A DNA stretch of 64,000 nt, taken from Apostichopus japonicus (taxonomy: Eukaryota; Echinodermata; Holothuroidea; Aspidochirotida; Stichopodidae). Location: the NCBI RefSeq assembly GCF_037975245.1, contig NC_092583.1:8074764-8138763 (forward strand), read 5' to 3'. The notes below the pieces were generated by a model. The model was not told where the DNA came from and did not search any database. It worked only from the letters and a program-made list of their open reading frames with translations. The position numbers and the translations under genes are program-made. Each line of letters begins with the position of its first letter. The first letter of the stretch is position 1. Below, piece after piece: positions 10,935 to 22,514 of the stretch.

Positions 10935-12890
10935 TGAGGAATAAACGATCAAAAATTCGAGGGTAATAAAAACTTTCGAAAAGTTGTTGTATTTAAGGTA
11001 ATGCGGCTTGACGTCAGTCGAGGAACTCAGCTCACTTCCGAGACGCTATGTTTACATTCTTAAACGTCTGAGAACACACAACATTACACTGTTGCAGCGC
11101 TCCGTAGTAATTGAGATTTGGTGTTTGGAGTTTTGTTTTTACGTAAATTTATCTCGTAACTGTTAAATATGCCGAGCCGATAGGCCTATGTGGTATCAGG
11201 TTGCTCCACCACAAGTAAAGACGGATTTCTACTGCAAGCTTTTCCAAAAGATGACAGAAATCGAAGAATTTGAGCACGACTCGCTCAAAACACTACACAT
11301 ACACAACGTTATGAGTGCCTGTAGGCCTATACTGTTGCCAAATTACTTGTTATGACCATAGCCTAGGCGTCCTTGATACAGCAAATGACGATTTTTTTTT
11401 CTGGGTTACCTAATATTTTGCACAAAACTTAAGGGCAATTTGTTTCAGAACAATCGATACTAGATCTGCAAGTTTTCTTTTTTGGTAAAACTGGCGTTGT
11501 GTTGTGATTTTACGTAACAGTTGGATGATACAATTACACGGGCTAGCCTGTTATACAACGTCTATTAGTTAGGTCTAGGGCCATGTTACCACTACTACTA
11601 TAGGGTTGCACTGTACAGAATGTCACATTTTCCTTGCACTGTAAGACACAAAATTCTAGAAGCTTCGCTACGAAGTTAAGTAGCAGGATCACCGACATTC
11701 GAGATAACTTAAATCATATGAAGGTCTTAATAACGGTGGTTTTGTTTATGCTTAACCGACCAGTTTCGGTTCAGGGTCGTCCAACCGTTCTGCTCGGGGA
11801 CTTCGCACGGCAGCGACGCGTCTCGGCCATCGGGATCGTTTTACAATTCTTCTACAAGGGGCTCAATTGATAGGGGAAAACACCGATATTATCTTCATCA
11901 CCCTCAAAACTATTTCCTTCTCTTCTTCCTCAAGAAAATAATTTTCGTCAAAGCTTACGAATGTCCTGAAAGGTGAAGTCCTATTTCCTCGGAATCGGAA
12001 GATTCGGGAGAAGACAATTGATGAGAAGAGTGTTGTGGTTACATGTAGTAAACTGCATAACGCCGTATCGGTAAACAGCGGGGAGTCGGCTTTGGCTGAA
12101 ATGGTTCCTTTGATGACGTCAGATGAACTGCGGTGGGCAGCTTTGCTTTTTTTACGAGTGGCAGCTCGAGAGGTCTCTAGGGAATACTTTGACAGCGAAT
12201 TTCTGGCGTTTGAAGCCGTATTTACGGAAAGTTGTGCAAGGGTGGTGTTGTAGTAATGTAGATAAACCATTCCAAGACATGAACATTTTTCATTTCATAA
12301 CCTCTTTAAATAAGGGCATAGACGAGCAGGTTACAGACGAATTTTGCATGATATAAAGACGGTGATTTTCCTTCCAACAACTATTTTGATTTGCATGTAA
12401 CCATGTTAAATGGTTTGGGTATTTTCCCAATATATTTCCAACAGCTACAGAATGTATCTACATTTAAAAAGAATGTTACCGTAGGACTTTTTAACATGGA
12501 AAAGGATTTTCCTTATGCTTGGATATAGAGAGTTAATGTCTATGAATAATGGTATATTATATAAATTAATAAGAATATGTAGACAATCAAGACAGGTGAC
12601 CTTTCTAACATTAAGTCAATTTCAATGTATTTTTGAAATAGTTTTTTATGAAGCATAGCATTGTTAGAATAGAAATACGTGAAGAAAAGAGTTATGTGAA
12701 GGATTGCTTTCCTAAACTATTTTAAAACAACTAACAAAGCTAACCTAATAAAACTACTATATATTATTTTCGACAGGTTTGCTTGTTTTTCAATATATGT
12801 CTTAAACTTAAAGAACAATTTAAGACGTTGTCAGAATATCTCAGTCCTTTATTTAAGTAAGCTAGAGAGCATTAAATCGGTGCATGTTTG
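10935..12890. other. Gene-free stretch, partly CpG-richer (about 11670-12260)
   Basis: The part from 11670 to 12260 has more CpG than its surroundings and holds overlapping open frames on both strands (11634-11870 +, 12035-12253 +, 11863-12270 -). None shows a domain, signal or homology I recognise. It could be a promoter or first-exon region of a gene outside view, but there is no direct evidence of transcription. Confidence 0.35.
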
Positions 12891-12894
12891 AAAT

Positions 12895-14036
12895 TAAAAT
12901 AAGACCGGGTAAATAACCCATTTTAAGTTCAAGTAACTCCAAATGACGATAAGGTACCTACAATTCGAAGACCGATAAACACAAATTTCATTAGCCGTGT
13001 ATGTAATCAGGGGACCGAATAGTCAAGCATTCTTAACAAATGAGAAGTTCTGTACAAACAGGGATATCAAATGTTTTCACCCCCCCCCCCATTCCCAAAA
13101 GAAATGAATAATAGAATAATATAACCTATTATCTATGATCGCGTTTGGGAGAATTACCGGCAAATTTCGTAGAAGTAGAACAATTTATTTCACATTGACA
13201 AACAACGCAACGAATTAAAAAAGTAGTACAGGATATTTATGTTTCCTTCATTTTCTGACAGTATTTTATACTTATATCCCTTTTCTCATTCTGTTCTCAA
13301 GTCTCCCTTTCAGTAGCCTAGGCTACGAAACATATTACAAGAAAAAAATCCCAAATAATACAAATAATGAGATCAGAACGGTGCTTGTTTGAATCTGTAA
13401 TAGAAAAGGCTGATTGGCCCATTTTAAGTTCAAGTATAACTCCAAATAACGATACGGTACCTACAATTCGAAGACCGATAAACACACATTTCATTGGCCG
13501 TGTTTATAATCAGTGGACGGAATAGTCAAGCATTATTAACATGGGAGAGATTCTCCACAAAAAGGGTTATCAAATGTATTCATCTCCACCTCCCCCCCCC
13601 CCCACACCCGTCAAAAAAATAATTAGTAGAAATAATATAACCTATTATCTATGATTGCGTTTAGGATCATTTCCAGCAAATTTCGTAGAAGTAGAGTGAT
13701 TCACATGGACAAAAAACGCAGAGACTAAAGAAAGTAGCATAGGCTATTTATGTTGTCTTCGTTTTCTGACAGTATTCTGTTCACAGAGCGAAAAACTTTC
13801 ACCCCTTTCGCATTATGTTCTTTTGTAAACCGGTCGATTTTAATCAACTGGAATTTATTTAGCTGCATTCAGATTCAATTTGAATTCAGATTTGTTTGAA
13901 TCTGTGATAGAAACGGCTGATTAACCCATTTTAAGTTCAAATAACTCTAAATAACGATACAGTACCTACAATTCGAAGACCGATAAACACAAATTTCATT
14001 GGCCGTGTATATAATCAGGGGACCGAATAGTCAAGC
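12895..14036. repeat. 505-bp tandem repeat, about 2.3 units
   Basis: Three copies start near 12900, 13405 and 13912. Each has 'cccattttaagttcaa', an ACGATA-GGTACCTACA segment, then AATTCGAAGACCGATAAACA and 'gaatagtcaagc'. The first two full units also share a poly-C run and a TAACCTATTATCTATGAT segment. The third unit breaks off at about 14036, exactly where BEL/Pao coding sequence begins. I tested whether these are LTRs: nothing like them occurs on the far (5') side of the retroelement near 18000-18240, so they look like a local satellite. Confidence 0.85.
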
Positions 14037-14657
14037 CTCTCCAATTTGAAAAACGTTCAAAGCGATGAGCACCTAAAACAACATTTGATGATTTTGTGAG
14101 CATGGTAGTGACGGCAAGTCGAATTTCAGAATATGCTACAGGTTGCACAAGGTCATAGTTGTTCACCTCAAGCAGTTCTTGGCGGGACAGAAACCCCGGG
14201 CCTGTAAACCACATACTATCGTGAAGCTCATGTGCTGCAATGGATCTAGAGGCCAAGTCTGCAGGATTTTGTTTAGTAGCAACGTAACACCACTGTTCTG
14301 GACGTGTTGACTGTCTGATGCGATTTACTCGATTTGATACGTAAACATAGAAACGTCTGGTAGTGTTGTTAATGTAACCAAGGACGATCTTACTGTCTGT
14401 GAAAAACCTTACAGTATCTATCTCTAAATCAATTCCATCACTGATGTACTCATACAACTCCATTGCCAACACTGCAGCGCATAACTCAGTCGGGGAATTG
14501 TGTGGGCTAGTTTTGGTGCTAATTTCGCTTTTCCCAACAAGAATCCGACTTGACAATTTCCTTCTTCGTTGACAACTCTGATGTACGCCACTACTCCAAT
14601 GGCAACTGTAGAAGCATCAGAAAAGATACAGAATTCCTTCTTTTTAGTCAACGACAA
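13996..14657 (-). pseudogene. BEL/Pao RNase H region
   Basis: Two overlapping frames give the RNase H part of Pao pol. One (14657 leftwards) holds EFCIFSDASTVAIG, with the first catalytic Asp. The other (from 14556) holds LCAAVLAMELYEYI with the Glu, FFTDSKIVLGYI with the second Asp, and NPADLASR with the last Asp. A frame change near 14490-14540 separates them. The last dozen codons (after RFSNWRG) come from the adjoining tandem repeat, which places the breakpoint at about 14036. In an intact element integrase would follow here. Confidence 0.85.
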
Positions 14658-14841
14658 TAACGATTAAATGACACACCGGGGAACATGCACATCTTCTAAC
14701 AACTTCAAGGATTCCATCCACTTAATCCATTCAACGTCTCTTTCAAAACTGAGAGGCTCGTCACAGTTGTTGATCTCAGAACTAAGTTCTCTCAATAGGG
14801 CCTTTCATTTTATAGTTATCGGAGCTGTCAAACCAAGGGGA

Positions 14842-15850
14842 TCATACACATCTCTTTGTGAATGCTTTGTCTTCTGAAGAAACACTGAATGTGAATGCAT
14901 CAGTATCCAGGTCCCACAACATGCCTAAACTTCGCTGAATCGGGAGTGGATCTGAGGATAGATCTAGGTCCTTTATGCCTTTGGCTCTGTTATCTACATC
15001 AAATGCTTTTACCACTTCTCCATTGTTTGAAGCTATTTTATAGAGGTTAATGTTTGACTCAGCTTGCATTGCTCTTGTCCTTTACAGAAGGTCAATGGCT
15101 ACTTGAGGTGTGGGGGAAGAAGAGAGGCCATCGTCAACATAGAACTTGTTTTCAACATATTGTTTAGCATCACTTCCATGGATTTTTTTTTCCTTTTTGA
15201 GCTGCTCTCCTTAAGCAGTCAGTGGCGACTGATGGGGGGGGGGACTATTTTCAAAAACATGTACCTTCATACGATATTCAGAGATTTCCTTTGTCTTGTC
15301 GTTGTTATTTAAGCCACAGGAACCTGAGAGAATCTCTTTGATCTTCCTCCACTAGAAAGCTACTTCTTCTGTATGTCGGCTGCAAAGGATATGGGATACT
15401 TCCTGAAACGCATCAGCACACCCAAAAGTGAGTTGTTCAGATCTGGACCGCTAAGTAGCACACTGTTCAACGTAATATATCAAATTCTGCTGAGGAATCA
15501 AACACGACACGAATCTGGTCAGGCTTTTATGAGTGATGCACCCAAAATATGGAGAGATACCAACATTCTTTGTCATTTTCTAACGGAGTGGCAGGTTCGG
15601 CATGATCATTGTCTAACATTTTATGAACAAACTCCGCAAACTGATTATTCTTGGTGGAATTCTTCTCCAATGACTTGCGTAGAGTAAAAGCCCTTCTGTG
15701 CTTGTACCCGGTTATTTGGTAGGTGCCTTCTCTCGGGACGGAAAAATAATGGTGCCACCGAACTTCCATTTTTATCCTGATGGACATGTTTGTCCATTAT
15801 GTCCAGAAAAATGTTATCTTCTATAGAAAGGGCTTCTTTTTCATAATCAT
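14842..15850 (-). pseudogene. BEL/Pao reverse transcriptase region
   Basis: Reading leftwards: the start of the domain resembles the Pao segment ending in MLDNDHAEPATPLE (about 15660-15590), then a [14 protein letters not shown]-like piece and SFAADI (near 15390). The catalytic YVDD box is intact at 15141-15130 within FYVDDGLSSSP. The region to 14842 (NINLYKIASNNGEV, IQRSLGMLWDLDTD) is the connection domain. Stops and frame shifts separate the pieces, notably between 15400 and 15150, where a G-run lies (15234-15243). Confidence 0.85.
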
Positions 15851-15858
15851 TTGTTTTA

Positions 15859-16573
15859 TCAAATACTGCTGTACCAAACTGAACCTTCCCTGTAGATCCT
15901 GTTACCGGTGATGTTTAAGTCACTCTTCTTAGTCTTGTCAATTCTCTCTTTCACTTGAATCATGTTGGAACAAGGTTTCATGAGAGAGGTACGCCCATTA
16001 CTGTAAAAACTGGTTTTGAAGACGTGGTGTTTGCGCTGGTGGGATGTGCCCAAACACACTTCTCCAACAATAACCCATTCCAAGTGTAGTCGCTGGTCAT
16101 ACGGAGCATCATGGGGGCCGTTGATGTGTTCCCGCATCCTGTGGGTCCTCAAGACATCTCTTCCGAGCAGTAACAAAAACTCTCCACTTCCGGGTCAACT
16201 GGTGGTATCTTGTTTGCAATGTTCTTAAAATGGGAAAATGATTCGCTATATCTGGTGTTGGGATTTCCTGTCTATCATCTGGAATCATCTCACACTGTAT
16301 CAGCGATGACAAGTGAAATTTGACTTTGTAATCAATGGAACTTATCATCAGGTTGTAAGCTCTCCTCCCAGTAGTCTCCATAATACCTGAAAAAGTCTTC
16401 AGTGTGTAAGGGGTAGTAGTAGATGTTATGCCAAGTGCATCAAATAGTTGTGGTTTAGCCAGGGACCTGTTACTCTGCTCGTCCAATACAGCATATACCC
16501 TGATAGCTTCATGTTCCTTCCATTGTGAATACACCTTGACTTGGCATACCTTCGAACAAGAGCGTCCACACAA
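15859..16573 (-). pseudogene. BEL/Pao aspartic protease region
   Basis: The frame from 16573 begins CGRSCSKVCQVKVYS and contains YAVLDEQSNRSLAKP, the active-site region of Pao-type proteases (LDxxSxxS). A second frame (16176 leftwards) holds LLLGRDVLRTH and NGPHDAPYDQRLHLEWVIVG, the conserved end of the protease region before the reverse transcriptase. One frame change near 16150 separates the two. Confidence 0.83.
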
Positions 16574-16596
16574 ATTATAAACACAAATTCAGTGCA

Positions 16597-17981
16597 TTAA
16601 GAGGTAACAGACGAAGAGTTCTGCTCCCCACCAGTATCTCCCTTAGTAACTTGTGTAACACGAAAAAAATGTTGATGAACATGGAGATCGGTGTTGTGTC
16701 TCACACTTCCACATTCAGAACACTTCACCGATACTTTGCAATGTCTAGCAATATAATCACTTGTCGCCATGCATCTGAAACTTTCAGTCATATCAGTGAT
16801 GTGTGTCTTAACTCTTTCTGGATACACAAACCTACCTGCTGAGCTGTTTAGCTTAAAACTAGGATCGTTGAGAACTTTGGCTTCCTGTCGAACAAATCTG
16901 TAAAACACAGATAATGGTGGGAACGTCACATTGTAGTCTTCCTTGTACCTAGCTCCCTTTGAACGCCATTTATCTTGAAGTCCTGGTGGGAGCTCTTCCA
17001 CTATTTGCTTCACCCCACCGGCCCAGTCAAGGTAACTGAGACCAGGGAGAGTTCCGTCTCTCATAGCACACTCCAGTTCTAACAAAACCTCACCTAACAC
17101 TCTGATTTTTGTGTTTTCTTTGGTTTTAATCATTGGGAAATCATAACCTTTCCTCAACAATGCTTGCGTCACTACTTCTGGAGCTCCATAACATCCAGGC
17201 GTTGCCATACCATATCCAATCCCACTTGTGGGTTAGTAACTTGAGCAGAACGTAATATTTTGGCATGTTGTGACGACTTTTCACCTACCCATTTTATCAA
17301 CAGATCAAGTTCTTCCCTGGGCAACAAATTAAGGTCCTAAATCACATATCTAAATGATGCCTTCCACGCTCTGTAATGTTCTGGTTTCTCGTCAAATATA
17401 ATAAGTCTGGAACTCACCAAGTCTTTCCGAATGAGATACTTAGCGAGGTCTTCAGTCTCTTGCCGGTACTTTGCTCTTGTCTGAGTGATGATTGGATTTC
17501 TTAAAGCCGCCTGATTGCTAAAATGGTCTTGAATATAATCACTGATTCGCTGATTGGAATTTACTTCGTAAATATCTGCACCACGTAATTCGTCGTGGCT
17601 TCCTAATGGTTGGTCTTCATCATACATTGCGGCTTCAGCTGAAGCAGCATTTACCTTTTCACTTTGAAGAATAAGCATATCAGCGTCCAGTGCTGCCTTT
17701 TGTTTCAACAGTTCCGACTCTTTGTTTGCATATGCGAGCAATGCCCGATCCGACTCAATCTTAGCTCGTGCCTTCATTGCTGCTGAACTCGTGGACGATC
17801 CATATATGTTTGAACTTTTAGTGGATTTTGACTTAACAGATTTTGTGTCAACGTTAGCTGATTCACGATGTTGCCTTGTACTAATGTCGTGATTCATTGT
17901 TTTAAGTTTGTCTGTTTCCTTATCCGCTGCTTCCCTGGGTTCTTTCTCAATACGGAAATGTCTTCCTGATCGTGTACCCAT
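16597..17981 (-). pseudogene. BEL/Pao gag
   Basis: The ATG at 17981 opens a charged, Ser/Lys-rich N-terminal region (214 codons to 17337), typical of BEL gag. After the stop, the family sequence continues in another frame through NLLPREELDLLIKWVGEKSS and NPQVGLDMVWQRLD (17330-17210). It then runs into the frame from 17208 (GAPEVVTQALLRKGYDFP, LSYLDWAGGVKQIVEELPP), which matches the Pao gag (DUF1759-like) core. The end carries a knuckle-like HCKVSVKCSECGSVRHNTDL. At least two disruptions are visible. Confidence 0.82.
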
Positions 17982-18242
17982 TGCTATGCCTTGATTCAGT
18001 CTTTTTATTGTGATACCGGAGCGCTAAAAACGCAGGGCGATATTCAGCCAGACAACCATTTCCCATCAAAGCCCAAAACAAAGATAAACATTGACAAGAT
18101 CATGGACGTTTGCCAGCAGTTTAATTCAAGTAAATGTTGGTGAATGAGTGAGTGGATGATGAAAAGATTATCACACTCCAAGGTTAGAAAAAGAAATGAG
18201 TAAGATAACGGCTAAATGATCGCATCTAAACCGAGCGATGCT

Positions 18243-18248
<6 letters not shown>

Positions 18249-18320
<72 letters not shown>
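18249..18320. repeat. (TA)n microsatellite
   Basis: Uninterrupted TA dinucleotide of about 70 bp. Confidence 0.95.
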
Positions 18321-18323
<3 letters not shown>

Positions 18324-18329
18324 TTTAGG

Positions 18330-18700
18330 ACTGCTTGGTAGATTAGATCAAGATCATTGCAGATTAGCCATTAGTAACTTTACATTTTGTCCTATAATTT
18401 GAGTTGTTCATCATGGTGTTACCATGGCAACAGCCCTATTTCGACATGACAGTGACCTTAAATGATCCAGATCTTGACTGCAATCAACCGGGCCAAGTCA
18501 GATCAATGTAGAAAAGACCATTAGTTTGTATTATTTGGTATATGTATATTATGTGATATTTTTCTCAAAGTCCAAATTTCATCATGGCTATTGCCATGGC
18601 AACAGCCCTAATTAGGGATGACTTTGACTTTCCTGGTTGTGATTGGTTCCACCAAGACAGCTTCAAATATATACACTGAGACACTAAATTATGCTTTTAG
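18330..18700. repeat. Diverged tandem pair carrying X-box-like palindromes
   Basis: Two units share an order of words: TTAGTAACTTTACAT/TTAGTTTGTATTAT, a 'ccaaatttcatcatgg'-like segment, CCATGGCAACAGCCCTA and GATGACTTTGACTT/CATGACAGTGACCTT. The palindrome GTTACCATGGCAAC (18418-18431) equals the RFX X-box consensus, and ATTGCCATGGCAAC (18590-18603) differs by one base. RFX binding is known for such palindromes. Function here is not shown. Confidence 0.5.
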
Positions 18701-19025
18701 GTTATTTAATTACAAAGATATGACATATTCTTAAATTCCAAGTTTTAATGAATGTGTTGGCAACTTGGTGATCACACCAACCATTAATTAAATGGCAAAC
18801 AAGCAGATTGTGATAGCTGAGGGTCCTAGCTAACAGAAAAACATGGTGGGGTGACAATCCCTAAAAACAGACATGGTGGGAGCGAAAATCCCTAAGGGTT
18901 TCGCTTCTTCTTCTTTCTTTTTTTCTTCTTTTTGGGGGGGGGGGTCTTTCGCTGCGTTGCCCTTGTACGTGCTCCTGCTTCAGTCCTCGCTTTGCATCCC
19001 TACTCTCTTGTTCTCACGTTATTTT
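18700..19025. other. Gene-free stretch with G-run
   Basis: Contains a duplicated phrase 'acatggtggg..gacaatccctaa' / 'acatggtgggagcgaaaatccctaa' at 18841-18893 and a pyrimidine-rich tract ending in a G-run at 18907-18943. No gene recognised. Confidence 0.4.
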
Positions 19026-19026
19026 C

Positions 19027-19226
19027 TTGATGACAAGATATATTTGCCTCAAACTGTATGAAGTGAGCGTGACGCATTGCGAGTTACCCAATAGTAATAC
19101 CAGTTCCTAATACAGGACGATACCATGGTTACGTACGGTTACCCAATTTACCTAGCTACGTTTATACCTTTCATGCTTAAACCTGACTTTTGACATGTCA
19201 CGCCTAATAAAATGACACAACATCTT
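19027..19226 (+). repeat. Direct repeat, copy 1 (about 200 bp)
   Basis: Pairs with 20088-20290. Shared blocks include GTATGAAGTGAGCGTGAC, ACGATACCATGGTTACGTAC, 'ggttacccaatttacc', CTACGTTTATACCTTTCATG, 'cttaaacctga' and 'atgacacaacatctttt'. Identity is high by eye, with small indels. The copies are in direct orientation about 1.06 kb apart, as LTRs would be, but the DNA between them codes for nothing recognisable. Confidence 0.85.
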
Positions 19227-19229
19227 TTC

Positions 19230-20085
19230 TTTTCTTCCCCTCATTATGGGTTCTATACTTACGGCATATATCTTACAGTTCACATGCTTTAATTCAGCTG
19301 TGTCAACTGATAGGCTACTGATTTGCTACATACCACTACAACAGAATGTACAAAACACAAATAAATGGAAACAAACATAAAAGAAGGTAAATTTGAATCA
19401 ATGGTAAATAACATGAAAAAAATTGACTTGACTTTACAATATTTCGCATATAGCCAATCATCGATCTTGTTGACATAATTATATCTTCTCACTCGTACGC
19501 AAAATGGGAGCAGGGACATCCAGCAGGCAAGCAGGGAGAATCCCCTGCTAGGGAGAATCCCCTACTAGTGAGGAGGGAAACTATGCCTGACCTCTGCCAG
19601 AATCGTAGTTCATGTTATTGAAAGATTGAAACAGGTGTGCCACGATTGTATCATTCCCTTTTCTTCAATCTAATGTCTTCAGTTTTAAATCCATAGAAAG
19701 GATCAAGCAGCATATAGCTCTGTTATGATTGTATAAAGTGTATTTTTTCTGAGGGATTTCTTATAAGAATGCTTTCCCTGTTAGCTTTTCTTCCATTTCA
19801 TGGCGGTTTAGTACTTGGGATCAACGTAATCTCTAATTATCCATGACTTGAAACGGAAAACAAAGAATGTTTCTATAGTTCACATGTTCTCATTGGTTCT
19901 TCCTTTCTTTTGACACTTACAACACTTACAATATTTTGTAATATGATGTTCTTTTTTTCAAGATTAAATGTGTTGCATGAATAAATTTGGGTCGGGTGAG
20001 GAAGTTAAAGTTAGTTAGGGGAGGGAGGAATGTCTCCGTTGGCCCATCGTCTATTAAATATGATGGTCCCACTCAATTTTGCATG
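19230..20085. other. Non-coding spacer between direct repeats
   Basis: No gene recognised. A 17-bp tandem pair of AGGGAGAATCCCCT lies at 19533-19566. The only notable open frame (19289-19519, -) has no recognisable domain. Confidence 0.4.
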
Positions 20086-20087
20086 TT

Positions 20088-20300
20088 CTTGATGATAAGC
20101 TGTATTTGCGTCAAATCGTATGAAGTGAGCGTGACACATTTGCGTGTTACCCAATGGCAATAAAAGATCCTAAAACAAGACGATACCATGGTTACGTACA
20201 TAAGGTTACCCAATTTACCGAACTACGTTTATACCTTTCATGCTTAAACCTGATTTTTGTCATGTCACGCCTATTTCAATGACACAACATCTTTTGTTAA
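20088..20300 (+). repeat. Direct repeat, copy 2
   Basis: Second copy of the 19027-19226 repeat, with a four-base insertion after ACGTAC and scattered substitutions. The two copies could be remnants of LTRs or products of a duplication. No primer-binding site or polypurine tract was identified. Confidence 0.85.
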
Positions 20301-21334
20301 ACAGAGTAAAACAGAGTTCTGGATGAAAGACAAATAATAAATTGAGGCGAGTTCTGGGAAATAAGACAAATCATTTATTTGTTCTTTGTTCAATTTTTTC
20401 AAACCACTCTATGAGAGTTTTAAGTTTTATTCCGTTCGTTTATATGTTTGTTATAGAGATCTAATATACAACTGTCATGGTTCAGTAACGTATCGGCAAA
20501 TGAAATGAGAAGGAGGGGCGGCGGTGAAAGGAGAGTAGCTACGACCTTGAAAGGGACTAGCTATTGTCTCCTATAACTTATGCTTTATAGAGATTTTAGC
20601 TACTGATAGAGTCGACATGTCAGAGTGTTGACAAAATATACACGCAAATACCGCAGTTTCAGAGTATCAATAAATACAACAAGTCACTGCGGGCTAAAAC
20701 AAAGTCTTGTAGTTGACGAATTCCCGATCCCCGTGTTTCCCAAATCTACTTGCATAAACTCAAAACCCTATGAATTATGTTTCGAGTTAGAATTACTGTG
20801 CTATTTCCAGCCATTCAGATTCCTAAATAAGATGACTGTCACATGTAGTTAACGTGTTTGACTTAATAAGTAATCTCCCTTCCTCATTCAAAAAGGTCTT
20901 GAAATTGTTTGTTGAAATGTTAGGCTTAATCCCAGTACATAATCGTCTGCATAGAATTTAGTTGTAAAGGAGACAACTTACAGCAAGAACTCTCTTGCAA
21001 GCATAATCGTAAGCGAACTTTTGTGAATAAGAAGATTTCACGGAATCCGTTTTTCTTTTACTGCTTGCTTCGAAGTCATCGATAGTATCGGGGTATAAGC
21101 CTATAGTACATTTACGTCTTGAAAGGAAACGACATTCTTACTGCTTGCTGCAACGTAAACAAAGACATTGAAGCGTGAGCTTCTTGTTAATAAAGATATT
21201 CAGATCCGTTGTTCTAATGAGAGTAAAACAGGATGAATAGAGATTTCGTTGATGGCAGTGTCATTCACTGTTACCAATAGATTGTATCCAACCAATAATA
21301 CCAATTTAAGCTTGTTAAAAGTTAACTTGTCAAA
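20301..21334. other. Gene-free stretch
   Basis: No gene, tandem array or transposon end recognised. Words of the ACTGCTTGCT/AAGAAGATTTCACGGAATCCG kind recur weakly between 20990 and 21215. Confidence 0.4.
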
Positions 21335-21790
21335 TGGTTCAGATGGTAGAGCAGTGGACTGGTAACCCGATGAAACTGAGTTCGACTCCATCAATGGTTG
21401 GTTATACACGTTATGAATTTCTTTTTCTCTTTCAGTAGTCGACGCTGAAGTCTTGATATATTAATTCAACCACATAATTTACTAGCTGATGTGGTGGCCG
21501 ATGCTGTAAAGAGGGTGACGAAAGACTCATTCCTCGTCGGTCGTGTAAATCGTGGCTAGGGTTCAAGACAGGCCTCTGGCGATAATACCTTTGGCTGTAG
21601 GTATGGTACTTTTTGTGGCCTAGGATCCCGTACCATGTCTCCCTTGTTGTCGCAAAAGAACCCGGGAGGATGCGCAGAGGGTCGGTCAAATCGACCAGAA
21701 GCGTACTAGGTGGCGTGCGTGAATCCTTGCCTTTGGCCAGAGGTGGTGACATCTCTGCGACCGGCATGCTTGCAGCCACCGTCCACTGAA
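21335..21790 (+). repeat. SINE-like element with tRNA-related head
   Basis: A tRNA-like head shows an A-box-like TGGTTCAGATGGTAGAGCA (21335-21353) and a B-box-like GAGTTCGACTCC (21378-21389) at normal spacing. About 210 bp downstream is a 110-bp block (21601-21710: TATGGTACTTTTTGTGGCCT, AAAAGAACCCGGGAGGATG, GAGGGTCGGTCAAATCGACC) that recurs at 39884-39996. A block present in two places, downstream of a pol III-type head in one, fits a SINE body. The element's exact ends and tail are not defined. The 115-codon open frame on the other strand is a by-product. Confidence 0.6.
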
Positions 21791-21839
21791 AACGTGGCCT
21801 GATGAGGCGCTATTCTCCTAAAAGTGAATCTACGGATGC

Positions 21840-22186
21840 CTTTAAGAGCCATATAATTATTTCATAATAAAAAACACCCTGTTTCAAACTAGCGCCATCG
21901 AATTCCCTAAAAGCCTTTTTTTCTTGTCACTCTGAAGGTGGAATGAATTTTATCGTGATGGGTTATTTGTGGTAAGCCAAGCAATTAAACTCATTGTTGG
22001 GTATAAATGTGTTGGCAAAGATTTACCCAACCTACACCAAAACAAGCATTATATTCGTTGCAATGCCAGAGACATACAAGCCAGCAAGACCATGGGATAA
22101 CATTTTAATATACATATAATTCAATCTATATCACTTTTGCAAGAAGACCAAAGTATTCCAGTGTCAATATGGTCCCATTATAAGCA
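21840..22186. other. Gene-free stretch
   Basis: No gene or repeat recognised. Confidence 0.4.
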
Positions 22187-22315
22187 TTAATTTAAGCAGC
22201 AATATTATATTTATTATAAGCAGCAATTATTATAAGCAGCAATATATGTATATAAGCAGCAATATATATATATATATATATATATAAGCAGCAATATAAA
22301 TATATAAGCAGCATC
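22187..22315. repeat. AAGCAGCAATAT minisatellite with TA core
   Basis: The word AAGCAGCAATAT or a close variant occurs six times, separated by variable TA-rich spacers, including a pure (TA)n run at 22263-22285. It looks like expansion of a short unit by slippage. Confidence 0.85.
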
Positions 22316-22514
22316 ATTGTTGTAGCAATTCTCATACCGGATAGTAGTAGTAGTGATTTTATGAACTTTGTTTGAGATTCACAACAAAAATATACCTCTT
22401 ATTGTGTTTTGATAACTTCAGGAACCAAATTAACTTTGATATGCCGTGGACTATTAAAAACCACTGCTCGCGGTCTAGCTAGGGTTGTATAGCACATTTT
22501 TTGTTGTTGGAATG

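Larger units (their letters stand above)
14030..17985 (-). mobile_element. BEL/Pao LTR retrotransposon, truncated and decayed
   Basis: Reading leftwards from 17981 the order is gag, zinc knuckle, aspartic protease, reverse transcriptase, RNase H, as in BEL/Pao elements. Integrase is absent: the coding sequence stops abruptly at about 14036 against a tandem repeat. No LTR pair is seen. Several stops and frame shifts make the copy inactive. Upstream (18000-18240) is non-coding and followed by a (TA)n tract at 18249. Confidence 0.88.

Noticed and set aside
11863-12270. 135-codon open frame on the - strand
   Set aside because: Low-complexity Ser/Arg-rich composition, overlaps equally long frames on the other strand, no domain or splice context.
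12895-14036. 505-bp repeats as LTRs of the BEL/Pao element
   Set aside because: No matching sequence on the 5' side of the element; three tandem copies fit a satellite better.
21432-21779. 115-codon open frame on the - strand
   Set aside because: Spans the SINE-like block; the second genomic copy has stops and shifts, so conservation is at DNA level only.
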